Assembly: GCA_001898225.1 (NCBI GenBank)
Contig: MKTJ01000013.1
Location: 111,324-175,323 of the forward strand
DNA from: Chloroflexi bacterium 54-19
GTDB lineage: Bacteria > Chloroflexota > Chloroflexia > Chloroheliales > Chloroheliaceae
Direction: 5' to 3'
DNA: 64,000 bases
Position 1 is the first letter of the stretch; every line of letters starts with the position of its first letter. This document shows, piece after piece, positions 53,418-61,437 of this stretch. A program made the position numbers and the translations under genes. Under the pieces are notes generated by a model. It saw only the letters and a list, made by a program, of their open reading frames with translations. It was not told the DNA's origin and did not search any database.

Positions 53418-54140
53418 TTAGCGCATGAAAGTGGGCGCGTATTTTTCGGCGTAATCGCCCACCACCGGGATTTTAGTCCGGCGGCCGTTGATACCTTCCA
53501 CAATCATCCAGATGGTAACACCGATATAAGCCAGCCAGAGCAGCCAGCTCAGGGTATTAAAGATCCACCAGATACCACTGGTAAAGAAGGTGATAGCCAA
53601 CAAAATGCCCAGTATGATACGGACTACCAGGTTTACAAGCCCAAAAATAAACGCCTGCATCGCGTGGAACCGGACCAGCGAATTCTGTTTTTCCATCGCC
53701 AGGACAATCAAAGCCCCGATAAAGCTAAATATGTAGGCAATCACAATAGCCGCGGTAGGGGTCAGGCTGCTGGAAGTCTGTTGCGCACCATAAGGCTGGC
53801 CGTAGGGAGCACCATAAGGAGGCTGCTGGCCGTAAGGCTGTTGCGGTTGGCCGTAAGGCGGCGGCGCACCATAACCCGGAGGAGGCTGCTGGCCGTAAGG
53901 CTGGCCCTGCGGCGGTTGTCCAAAAGCTCCACCCTGCGGAGGCGGCCCAAAAGGTCCACCCTGCGGAGGTTGGCCGTAAGGCTGGCCCTGGGGGGGCTGA
54001 CCGTATTGTCCTCCCTGCGGAGGCGGTCCATAAGGCCCACCCTGGGGGGGTTGGCCGTAGGGTGGTTGACCATAAGGCGGCTGGCCCTGCGGAGGTTGAC
54101 CGTAGGGTGGTTGCCCCTGGGGATAGGGAGGCTGAGACAT
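53418..54140 (-). CDS. DUF4870-domain membrane protein with Pro/Gln/Gly/Tyr repeats
   Basis: A 240-residue protein. Residues 1-~125 are tandem repeats of [10 protein letters not shown] type. The DUF4870 domain (~130-240) contains three hydrophobic segments ([56 protein letters not shown]) with FHAMQAF between and the C-terminal [20 protein letters not shown]. The repeat length (about 7-10 residues) makes this locus prone to slippage and length variation. AAAGGAG sits 7 bases before ATG 54140. The function is unknown; relatives are widespread membrane proteins. Confidence 0.88.
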   Translation of the reverse strand: MSQPPYPQGQPPYGQPPQGQPPYGQPPYGQPPQGGPYGPPPQGGQYGQPPQGQPYGQPPQGGPFGPPPQGGAFGQPPQGQPYGQQPPPGYGAPPPYGQPQQPYGQQPPYGAPYGQPYGAQQTSSSLTPTAAIVIAYIFSFIGALIVLAMEKQNSLVRFHAMQAFIFGLVNLVVRIILGILLAITFFTSGIWWIFNTLSWLLWLAYIGVTIWMIVEGINGRRTKIPVVGDYAEKYAPTFMR

Positions 54141-54585
54141 ATTTTAATAGCTCCTTTCCGACTCCACAACGTGGCTGGCGGCTGGCACTTGGCTGTTAAT
54201 AACTGGAAAACAGAAAAATTAATTAAATCTAGCGCTTTCGAACAATGCGTTAACTCATTATACAATACAAACACAATAGCCGTATGTGATTTATATCATC
54301 TCAAACCCTTTAGCGGTTATCCACATTGGGCAAATTCTACCTCATTTTGAACCTGCTAACCCTCTTTTCGCCCTTTTAAAGGGATTTATGTAAATCCTCT
54401 TGTTTCATGTGGCACCAAAAGTACCAGGCCCGGATATTAAGTTCAGATAGTCTTGCAGGGCCTTTACTAAAATCATTTCCAGGGGTCAACGGTTACAAGC
54501 ATGTTATGTTAACCACAGGCAGCACACCATGGACGGTCGTTAACAGATATTAGGGGAAAATTAGCACATTTTTTCCAAAAGGTTA

Positions 54586-54614
54586 TTGACAGTCAAAAAA
54601 GTAGCATTTATAAT
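54586..54614 (+). promoter_or_regulatory. Perfect consensus sigma-70 promoter of the J-domain chimera gene
   Basis: TTGACA (54586-54591), a 17-base spacer, TATAAT (54609-54614): a match at all twelve positions. Predicted start at about 54621, exactly where the palindromic operator begins. Confidence 0.9.
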
Positions 54615-54620
54615 CTAAGT

Positions 54621-54632
54621 GAACGTTTGTTC
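54621..54632. promoter_or_regulatory. LexA-box-like operator over the predicted transcription start
   Basis: GAACGTTTGTTC is of the form GAAC-N4-GTTC. Its flanks GTGAAC...GTTCTAAT equal those at 38150-38161. Placement on +1 of a perfect promoter is what a repressor site would need. Confidence 0.6.
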
Positions 54633-54668
54633 TAATAGCAGTTTTTTACCAGGAAAGTGCAAAAGCCG

Positions 54669-55664
54669 ATGACTACTGATTACAGAGCTAATTTTATCGC
54701 CGATTTCGAATCCCCTGACTATTACAAGGTTCTGCGGGTTGGGCACAACGCCAGCAAGCAAACGATTGAGGCAGCTTACCGGCGCATGGCTTTCCAGTAC
54801 CACCCCGACCACAACCGCTCTAAAGAAGCGACCCGCATGATGCAACAACTCAACGCGGCCTACACTACCCTTAAAGACGACCGCCGCCGCCACGCTTATG
54901 ACCGGGAAATGGTCTTCGATGGCTATGGTTACAACGACAGTTACGCCTCCGGCTCCGATTACTCTTATGGCCGCAAGAGCGCCACGACCACCCGCAACAC
55001 CCGCCGGACCAAAAGTGGCTTCCGGGCCAAGATGGAAGGATTGGCTGTACTGGTGGCGCTGGCCGCTATCGGTTACGCCCTGTTCTTGCGCGGCCCGGTT
55101 GTAGCCCAGGATACCGAAACGCCCGTTACCGGGGTTTCGACCAAAAACGTGGTTTCGAGCTATACGGCCCCGGTTATTCGGACCCTTTATTACACCGATT
55201 TCGATAACGTCCAGCAAAGCGACTGGCAACTCGGCCCGGCCTGGCACACCACTACCAAAAAGTCGTATTCGAGCAAGACCAGCATGTGGATGGGCAACGA
55301 AAAGACCGGCACCTACCAGGCCAACCTGGATACTACCGCCGAAATTGGCCGGACGATTGATTTGACCGGTATTTCCAACCCGGTCCTGCGTTTCGAAATT
55401 AACGGCCAGGCCGGGCAGCAACCCAATGGCCCGGTCAATACCCACCTGTTTGTAGAAGTATCCGCCGACGGCCAGGCTTACCAATCTATCTTTGAAGCCC
55501 ACGCTGTCTATAACCAGTGGGAAGAAGTAACGCTAGACCTTTCCCAGTTCAAAGGCTCGGAAATCAAAGCCCGCTTCCACTTCACCAGCGGGTCGGACGA
55601 AGGTCTTACCAATAATGTTGGTTACTTCCTGGACGATGTTCGGGTTGAAAATAATGTTAAATAA
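54669..55664 (+). CDS. Membrane-anchored J-domain protein with extracytoplasmic MAM/jelly-roll-like domain
   Basis: A 331-residue chimera. A J-domain at ~12-75 (PDYYKVLRVGHNASKQTIEA, with HPD in FQYHPDHNRSK) should recruit DnaK in the cytoplasm. A basic linker, one membrane helix (LAVLVALAAIGYALFLRG, ~125-142), then an extracytoplasmic beta domain follow. The latter resembles the MAM-like modules of immune-inhibitor-A proteases: LYYTDFDNVQQSDWQLG, DLTGISNPVLRFEINGQAG, WEEVTLDLSQFKGSEIKARF and a final GYFLDDVRVEN. No protease is attached. Joining a cytoplasmic chaperone recruiter to an external adhesive fold is unusual. ATG 54669 is likely; GTG 54657 lies too near AGGAAA. Confidence 0.85.
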   Translation: MTTDYRANFIADFESPDYYKVLRVGHNASKQTIEAAYRRMAFQYHPDHNRSKEATRMMQQLNAAYTTLKDDRRRHAYDREMVFDGYGYNDSYASGSDYSYGRKSATTTRNTRRTKSGFRAKMEGLAVLVALAAIGYALFLRGPVVAQDTETPVTGVSTKNVVSSYTAPVIRTLYYTDFDNVQQSDWQLGPAWHTTTKKSYSSKTSMWMGNEKTGTYQANLDTTAEIGRTIDLTGISNPVLRFEINGQAGQQPNGPVNTHLFVEVSADGQAYQSIFEAHAVYNQWEEVTLDLSQFKGSEIKARFHFTSGSDEGLTNNVGYFLDDVRVENNVK

Positions 55665-55735
55665 TGGGAGGGCCGGCAGGATTTAAAATCCTATTGGAAA
55701 TAGCGGAACTTTTTTAAGCTTAGTTGCGTATAGTA

Positions 55736-55782
55736 TATAGCACAGACGACAGGAGAAATTCCGGTGCCGCCTGTGCTATAAT
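55736..55782 (+). promoter_or_regulatory. Inverted repeat and extended -10 before hflX
   Basis: TATAGCACAG (55736-55745) and its exact complement (55771-55780) form a hairpin with a 25-nt loop. The right arm runs into TGCTATAAT (55774-55782), a perfect extended -10. It could be the hflX promoter with an operator, or the terminator of the J-domain gene. Confidence 0.5.
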
Positions 55783-55961
55783 TGTTTACCAGGCGCAGCG
55801 ACCTGGAAAGGCAAAATGTTTTGTAGGATAGATGCCTGGGGGCACCATCCAATATAGGAGAAAATCTTACGACCAAAGCTAATTTTAATAAAGCGTTTCG
55901 GAGCCCGGACGGCAAGACCAGCCCGGAAGCGAACCGAAACGGCCAGTATAAAGAGAATAAT

Positions 55962-57422
55962 TTGTCAGGGAATTCCGCCAATTTAACAAATACTACCCCA
56001 CCCGAAACAGTTGAAACAGTTACCCTAACCCAGCCGAGTCTCGGTAATATCGAGCTTGAACCGCTCGAAGACCTGGTAGTTGGTCCCAGGGAGAAACACC
56101 CACGGGCAACCAACCATAAAACTGCCGCGCCTCACGAACGGGCTCTGCTGGTGGGTATCGGCCAGAACGGGGACTTGTTTGAGGTGCAGGATTCCCTGGA
56201 TGAACTGGAACAGCTTTGCGCTACCGCCGGACTGGAAGTGGTTGGCCGGACCTATCAAAACATTGGACAACCCCACCGGGCTTTCCTGGTCGGTACCGGT
56301 AAAGTCGAAGAACTTAAAAAAATGTGCCGCGACCTGGAAGTTGATGTCGTGGTCTTCGACCGCGAGTTAACCCCGACCCAGACCCGCGAACTTGAAGAGG
56401 CCTTTGGCATCAAACTGCTGGACCGCACCGGGATTATCCTTGATATTTTCGCCCATCGCGCCCGCACCCACGAGGGCCGCTTGCAGGTCGAACTGGCTCA
56501 GCTCGAATATCGCCTTCCCCGCCTGACCCGCCTGTGGACCCACCTTTCCCGCCAGACCGGCGGTGGTCGTGGGGCCGGGGGTGTCGGAGTCCGCGGCCCC
56601 GGTGAAACCCAGTTGGAAGTTGACCGCCGGAGCAGTCGGGCCAGGGTAGCCCATCTCAAACGCGAACTCGAAAACGTGCATACCCACCGGGAGTTGTACC
56701 GCCGCCGGCGCAAGGCCGAGGGAATCCCGGTTGTGTCGCTGGTCGGCTATACCAACGCCGGGAAATCTACCCTCCTAAATAAACTGGCAAACTCCGATGT
56801 TTACGCCGAGAACCAGTTGTTCGCCACGCTCGACCCGACCACCCGGCGGGTAAAGCTGCCGAATGGCCGTGAGATTCTTTTGACCGACACGGTTGGATTT
56901 ATCCAGCGGCTGCCTACGAACTTGATTGAAGCATTCCGCTCTACCCTGGAAGAAGTCAACGAAGCGGACCTGCTTATACACGTGCTGGACTTTACGCATC
57001 CGAACGCCCAGGAACAGGCCGAAACGGTGGATTCGGTCCTGAAAGAACTCGGCGCCGAGGATAAGCCGCAAATCGTCGCCCTGAACAAGATTGACCAGTA
57101 CCGGGGCGAAGAAGGTGGCGTCGTTTCGCCGGAGGAAGTCACCCAGGAATTTGAGTTGCCGGAGGAATACGTACCGATTTCGGCGGCCAAAGGTATCGGG
57201 CTTGATTTGCTGGTGGCAAAGATTGAGGCGGCCCTGGACAAGACCCTCAAAGAGGTCGAAACCCTCATTCCTTATGGCAAGGAAGAACTGGTGGCACTTT
57301 TCCACCAGAAGGGTTTCATCGAAATTGAGGAACACCAGGAGACCGGCACGTATCTGAAAGGCCGGGTTCCGCCCAAGTTCGAGGCTTATTTCGCCAAGTA
57401 CCCGGCCCGCAGGGCATCGTAA
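55962..57422 (+). CDS. hflX: Ribosome-associated GTPase HflX
   Basis: A 486-residue TRAFAC GTPase that splits stalled or stress-arrested 70S ribosomes. The N-terminal ribosome-binding domain starts near 60 (RALLVGIGQNG) and has the helical RLQVELAQLEYRLPRL and glycine-rich RQTGGGRGAGGVGVRGPGET. The G domain shows G1 GYTNAGKSTLLNKL, G3 DTVGFIQRLP and G4 NKID. The first ~55 residues are a variable acidic extension. The first standard start in frame is TTG 55962, whose ribosome site is weak; the frame is open back to 55827, with a better AGGAG at 55856-55860 but no standard codon. Upstream of prfA-prmC. Confidence 0.95.
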   Translation: MSGNSANLTNTTPPETVETVTLTQPSLGNIELEPLEDLVVGPREKHPRATNHKTAAPHERALLVGIGQNGDLFEVQDSLDELEQLCATAGLEVVGRTYQNIGQPHRAFLVGTGKVEELKKMCRDLEVDVVVFDRELTPTQTRELEEAFGIKLLDRTGIILDIFAHRARTHEGRLQVELAQLEYRLPRLTRLWTHLSRQTGGGRGAGGVGVRGPGETQLEVDRRSSRARVAHLKRELENVHTHRELYRRRRKAEGIPVVSLVGYTNAGKSTLLNKLANSDVYAENQLFATLDPTTRRVKLPNGREILLTDTVGFIQRLPTNLIEAFRSTLEEVNEADLLIHVLDFTHPNAQEQAETVDSVLKELGAEDKPQIVALNKIDQYRGEEGGVVSPEEVTQEFELPEEYVPISAAKGIGLDLLVAKIEAALDKTLKEVETLIPYGKEELVALFHQKGFIEIEEHQETGTYLKGRVPPKFEAYFAKYPARRAS

Positions 57423-57423
57423 T

Positions 57424-57466
57424 CCGTTAAACGTTACGTTACGTTAAAAGTAACAACGTTAAACGG
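57424..57466. repeat. AACGTT-rich intergenic repeat, copy D
   Basis: Starts CCGTTAAACGTTACGTTACG and ends ACAACGTTAAACGG. Its two ends (CCGTTAAACGTT and AACGTTAAACGG) are near-inverted copies of each other. Confidence 0.65.
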
Positions 57467-57558
57467 AGAAATACGCCAGTGGCAAGGCTCGAACCAAAAA
57501 TGAAGATTTACGTATATAAAAGCGTCAGGATTTTTATTAAGCCTGGCGCTTTCCAGTT

Positions 57559-57603
57559 TCGTAACACGTTTTACGTTAAACGTTGTTCCGTTCAACGTTT
57601 TGA
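57559..57603. repeat. AACGTT-rich intergenic repeat, copy E
   Basis: Contains ACGTTTTACGTTAAACGTTG followed by TTCCGTTCAACGTTTTG. Together with copy D it encloses ~95 bases. Confidence 0.65.
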
Positions 57604-57636
57604 CATGTTATAATTGGTTTGAGGTGACAATTTAGA

Positions 57637-57753
57637 ATGAAGTTATCGGAACAGAGCAGGAATAATTTATTATTTTACGGCGAAGCGGCGGGAAAAATAT
57701 ATCCGCACGGTATTCGCGCTGCCATCTATATCGCCTCCATTTGCTGGCATTAG
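57637..57753 (+). CDS. Possible 38-residue small protein
   Basis: A short frame beginning MKLSEQSRNNLLFYGEAAGK and ending IYIASICWH. A TATAAT box lies about 23 bases before the ATG, and GAGGTG lies 10 bases before it. There is no known family. The evidence is only positional; random occurrence is possible. Confidence 0.25.
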   Translation: MKLSEQSRNNLLFYGEAAGKIYPHGIRAAIYIASICWH

Positions 57754-57884
57754 CTACCTCCGCCCGCTTTCTCTTTTCAACCGTAAAATTTTTATAGAAT
57801 TTAAGATATTATAGACCGCCGCTTGAGGCCCGTTCGGAAAGAGGGCTTTTCTAAGTGTGGCGAATGATGGAGGCATTTTAGACC

Positions 57885-58964
57885 GTGATTGATAAATTAG
57901 AACAACTCGAACAACGCTACGACCAGTTATCCGAGTTGATGGCGGACCCGAATATAGTTAACGACAATGATAAACTGCGCCAGTACGGCAAAGAGCAGTC
58001 CGATTTGCAAGCGATTGTTTCCACTTTCCGGCAATACAAGGAGAACCGCGAAGCCCTGAAAGAGACCGAGGCCTTACTCGGCGACAAAGAAATGGCCGAG
58101 ATGGCTAAAGAAGAGGTTGATGTCCTCCAAAAAGCCGGGGACGCCCTGATGGACGAAATCAAGGTATTGCTACTACCCAAAGACCCCAATGACGAGAAAG
58201 ATGTTATCGTCGAAATCCGGGCCGGGGCCGGTGGTGACGAGGCCGGGCTTTTCGCGGGCGACCTGTTCCGCATGTACACCAAGTACGCCGAGCGCAAACG
58301 CTGGAAAATCGAGATTATGTCGAGCAATAGCAGCGGGATTGGTTCGGTCAAGGAAGTTATCTTTGAGGTTCACGGGCGGGGCGCTTACAGCCACCTCAAG
58401 TACGAAAGCGGCGTTCACCGGGTCCAGCGCGTCCCGGCCACCGAGGCCAACGGGCGGATACACACTTCGACGGCGACGGTTGCGGTGATGCCCGAAGCCG
58501 AAGAAGTGGATGTCCAGATTAACGAGAACGATTTGCGCATTGACGTGTACCGTTCGACCGGGCACGGCGGCCAGAGCGTCAATACAACCGATAGCGCCGT
58601 GCGGATTACCCACCTGCCGAGTGGCCTGGTCGTGACCTGCCAGGATGAAAAGTCTCAGCTTAAAAACAAGGCCAAGGCCATGCAGGTATTGCGGACCCGC
58701 CTTTACAACCTGGAACTTGAAAAACGCCAGGCCGAATTGCACGAACAGCGCATCAGCCAGGTGGGTACCGGGGACCGCAGCGAGAAAATTCGGACCTACA
58801 ATTTTCCGCAGGACCGGGTGACCGACCACCGCATAAAATTGACCCTGAGCAACTTGCCTGGTATTCTGGATGGGTCAATTGATGAACTGGTCACCACCCT
58901 CCAGACCACCGACCAGGCCGAAAGATTGCGGGATGCCGGGTTAGCCGATTCCGATAAAGAATAA
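57885..58964 (+). CDS. prfA: Peptide chain release factor 1
   Basis: A 359-residue factor that reads UAA and UAG and triggers peptide release. It shows the PAT anticodon-like tripeptide in [20 protein letters not shown], which marks RF1 rather than RF2. The universal GGQ is in [20 protein letters not shown]. Length is normal. The start is GTG 57885, with GGAGG 11 bases upstream. prmC, which methylates the GGQ glutamine, follows 43 bases on, the usual bacterial order. Confidence 0.97.
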   Translation: MIDKLEQLEQRYDQLSELMADPNIVNDNDKLRQYGKEQSDLQAIVSTFRQYKENREALKETEALLGDKEMAEMAKEEVDVLQKAGDALMDEIKVLLLPKDPNDEKDVIVEIRAGAGGDEAGLFAGDLFRMYTKYAERKRWKIEIMSSNSSGIGSVKEVIFEVHGRGAYSHLKYESGVHRVQRVPATEANGRIHTSTATVAVMPEAEEVDVQINENDLRIDVYRSTGHGGQSVNTTDSAVRITHLPSGLVVTCQDEKSQLKNKAKAMQVLRTRLYNLELEKRQAELHEQRISQVGTGDRSEKIRTYNFPQDRVTDHRIKLTLSNLPGILDGSIDELVTTLQTTDQAERLRDAGLADSDKE

Positions 58965-59007
58965 CCTTTTCAACGGGGCTCCCTGGCTAGATTTTGGTAA
59001 ACAGACT

Positions 59008-59880
59008 ATGAAACGGGCAAAAGATTTGCTGGTTGAAGCGGTGGAAACACTGCTGGCTGCCAGGGATAACACGGCGCAACTCGACGCGGAGGTGCTGATG
59101 ATGTACCTCCAGGGTTATGGTCGCGCTCAACTCTATGCCCGCCTCGATGAACCGATAAATGACGAAACCGCTGCCAGTTTCCGCGAACTGGTGGCGCGCC
59201 GGGCCCAGGGCGAGCCGGTCGCCTATATCACCAGTCACCGTGAGTTTATGGCGCTCGACTTCTACGTGGACCGGCGCGTCCTCATCCCCCGCCCCGAAAC
59301 CGAACTTTTACTGGAATACACCGTCAACAAACTGCGCGACAAAGGCTGGACCGAGGAAGAATTTCCCCTGGTCGATGTGGGGACCGGGAGCGGCGTTATC
59401 GCGGTCTACCTGGCCTTGCGGTTCCCACGCGCGAAAGTTTACGCGACAGACATCTCGACAGAAGCCCTGGAAGTCGCGAAACTGAACGCCCGCCGTTTCG
59501 AGGTAGAGGAACGGATAAACTTCTTGCAGGGCAATTTGCTCGAACCGCTCCCCGAACCCGTCAAAATCCTGGTCTCGAACCCGCCTTATACCATCCTGGC
59601 CCAGGTCGAACCGAATGTGGCGCGTTATGAGCCAAACATCGCCCTGGACGGCGGGCCAAAGGGACTGGCAATCTACCGCGAACTGCTGCGGCAAGCCCAG
59701 ACCCGGCTGGTAAGACCGGGCCTGATTGCCCTCGAAATCGGCTCCGAACAGGCCAACGATGTCGCTAACCTGGGGCGTTTCTTTTTCCCAGGCTGCCAGA
59801 TTGATGTTTTCAAGGACTACGCCGGGCTCGACCGGGTGGTTATCCTTGATATTGGCGAAGAACCCCACAATCTCCCCTGA
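59008..59880 (+). CDS. prmC: Release factor glutamine methyltransferase
   Basis: A 290-residue SAM-dependent enzyme that N5-methylates the Gln of the GGQ motif of release factors. The SAM site is VDVGTGSGVIAVYLAL, followed by the acidic ribose-binding YATDIS. The catalytic NPPY is in ILVSNPPYTILAQVE. The N-terminal helical domain (~1-90) recognises the release factor. It sits directly after prfA and is probably co-transcribed. The family usually has NPPY followed by I or V, as here. Confidence 0.95.
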   Translation: MKRAKDLLVEAVETLLAARDNTAQLDAEVLMMYLQGYGRAQLYARLDEPINDETAASFRELVARRAQGEPVAYITSHREFMALDFYVDRRVLIPRPETELLLEYTVNKLRDKGWTEEEFPLVDVGTGSGVIAVYLALRFPRAKVYATDISTEALEVAKLNARRFEVEERINFLQGNLLEPLPEPVKILVSNPPYTILAQVEPNVARYEPNIALDGGPKGLAIYRELLRQAQTRLVRPGLIALEIGSEQANDVANLGRFFFPGCQIDVFKDYAGLDRVVILDIGEEPHNLP

Positions 59881-60050
59881 TAGGGTTTATGGCAACATTA
59901 GGGTTTTAACTTAACTTGTAGGTAAGGGGTGTTTCAATTCGGAAGCATCGGGCAAGGTAACTATTCACCGGTTTTTAAATTTGCAACTTTCAAACTTAAA
60001 CCTGCTCCAAACCTGCAAAAGGTGACAGTTGGATTGGAGGCTAAGTTAAT

Positions 60051-61379
60051 ATGGGATATTTTTCTCCCCGCAAGAATTCTTCCCGGTTAAGATTGGCAAG
60101 AAAATTGACCTGGCGGCTCGGTTTATTACTGCTGCCTGAAATCGGCCTGGCTCCTTTGTTTACGCGCAAACTCGAACGCTCAAAATATAAGGGTTACAAA
60201 CTGGTGGGCGATTTGAGCGGGGACTCCGAAAACTTTTTAAGAGCGGTGGAAGCCATAACCGGCGCCCCTATTTCCTATGGAAACCGGGTTGAAGTGCTGA
60301 CCAATGGCGACCAGATTTTCCCCTCGATGCTTGAGGCGATTTATTCCGCCCGGAAAACCTTAAACCTGGTTACTTTCGTATACTGGAAGGGCCCGATTGC
60401 ACCCCAGATTGCCGCCGCTATCAGTGAGAAGGCCAGGGAAGGTGTGAGATGCAACGTGCTTTTGGATGCGATTGGTGCCGCCCCGATTGATATAAGCCTG
60501 ATTGAAGAAATGGAGCAAGCCGGGGTCAAAGTGGCCTGGTTCCGCCCGCCACGCTGGCACAATCTCAACAAGCTCAATAACCGGACCCACCGCAAAATCC
60601 TGGTGATAGATGGCGGTGTCGGTTTTACCGGGGGCGTGGGTATCGCCGAAGAATGGATGGGTGATGCCCAGGACCCCTTACACTGGCGGGACACTCACGT
60701 GCGGGTGGAAGGCCCGGCGGTGCGCGGTCTACAGGGTGCGTTCTGTGAAAACTGGCTGGAAGCGACCGGCGAGGTGCTGGCCGGGGAAGATTATCTACCT
60801 TCCTTACCCGCCCTACCTACCGGAGAGGGGGTCTGTTGCCAGGTAACCCGTAGCCAGGCCGGGGTCGGCGATACCAATATTGAAACGCTCTTTTTCCTGG
60901 CAATTGCCGCCGCCCGGAAACGGCTCTGGATTACCACGGCCTATTTTGTGCCGCGCCCGGCCCTGGTCGAGGTTCTAAAAGAAGCCGCCTTGCGCGGGGT
61001 AGACGTGCGTATCCTGGTACCTGGACCGCACATGAATCATAAAATTGCCAGGGTCGCCGGGCGAGCTAACTACAATACCTTGCTCAAAAAAGGTATCAAA
61101 ATCTATGAATACCAGCCCACAATGCTACACGCCAAGACCCTGGTGGTAGATGGGGTCTGGGCCACCATCGGCTCAACTAATTTTGATAACCGCTCGTTCG
61201 CCCTTAATGACGAAGCCAATCTCTCGGTCTACGATTTGAAAATGGCAAAGCAACTGGAAGAACAGTTCATCTTCGACCTGGAACGCTCAAATGAAATCAA
61301 ACGCCGCCGCTGGAACCGGCGGGCCATCTGGGAGAAAATAATCGAAAAAATCAGTAATATCCTGGGGCCGCAACTATAA
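60051..61379 (+). CDS. Phospholipase-D-like protein (cardiolipin synthase type)
   Basis: A 442-residue protein with two HxKx4D motifs: HRKILVIDGGVGFTGG (~180) and HAKTLVVDGVWATIGSTNFD (~360), the two halves of one active site with a phosphohistidine intermediate. A short hydrophobic N-terminal stretch (LTWRLGLLLLPEIGLAPLF) may anchor it at the membrane, and a basic region at the end may touch lipid head groups. Cardiolipin synthesis from phosphatidylglycerol is the best guess. ATG 60051 has GGAGG 12 bases upstream. It converges with the sigma-factor gene over a shared terminator. Confidence 0.9.
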   Translation: MGYFSPRKNSSRLRLARKLTWRLGLLLLPEIGLAPLFTRKLERSKYKGYKLVGDLSGDSENFLRAVEAITGAPISYGNRVEVLTNGDQIFPSMLEAIYSARKTLNLVTFVYWKGPIAPQIAAAISEKAREGVRCNVLLDAIGAAPIDISLIEEMEQAGVKVAWFRPPRWHNLNKLNNRTHRKILVIDGGVGFTGGVGIAEEWMGDAQDPLHWRDTHVRVEGPAVRGLQGAFCENWLEATGEVLAGEDYLPSLPALPTGEGVCCQVTRSQAGVGDTNIETLFFLAIAAARKRLWITTAYFVPRPALVEVLKEAALRGVDVRILVPGPHMNHKIARVAGRANYNTLLKKGIKIYEYQPTMLHAKTLVVDGVWATIGSTNFDNRSFALNDEANLSVYDLKMAKQLEEQFIFDLERSNEIKRRRWNRRAIWEKIIEKISNILGPQL

Positions 61380-61402
61380 ATTAAGTATTTGATATAAAGA
61401 GC

Positions 61403-61437
61403 GGACCGTCTGAGCTAAGTCAGGCGGTCCACTTTTA
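61403..61437. terminator. Bidirectional terminator overlapping the sigma-factor stop
   Basis: GGACCGTCTGA (61403-61413) pairs with TCAGGCGGTCC (61420-61430), one wobble, then ACTTTTATT. The sigma-gene stop codon (61417-61415) falls in the loop, and its last codons are in the right arm. Confidence 0.8.

Larger units (their letters stand above)
54141..54668. other. 528-bp divergent regulatory region, DUF4870 and J-domain genes
   Basis: There is no gene. It contains a TTATCCACA 9-mer (54317-54325), the inverted pair TGTTAAC/GTTAACA (54507-54513 and 54539-54545), a perfect consensus promoter (54586-54614) and a LexA-like operator (54621-54632). This is the densest regulatory stretch in the window. 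Confidence 0.7.
57423..57884. other. 462-bp gap between hflX and prfA
   Basis: It holds AACGTT-rich repeats D and E around a ~95-nt core with a hairpin (57519-57552, 11 bp with one wobble), a TATAAT (57609-57614) and one small possible ORF (57637-57753). Confidence 0.6.
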
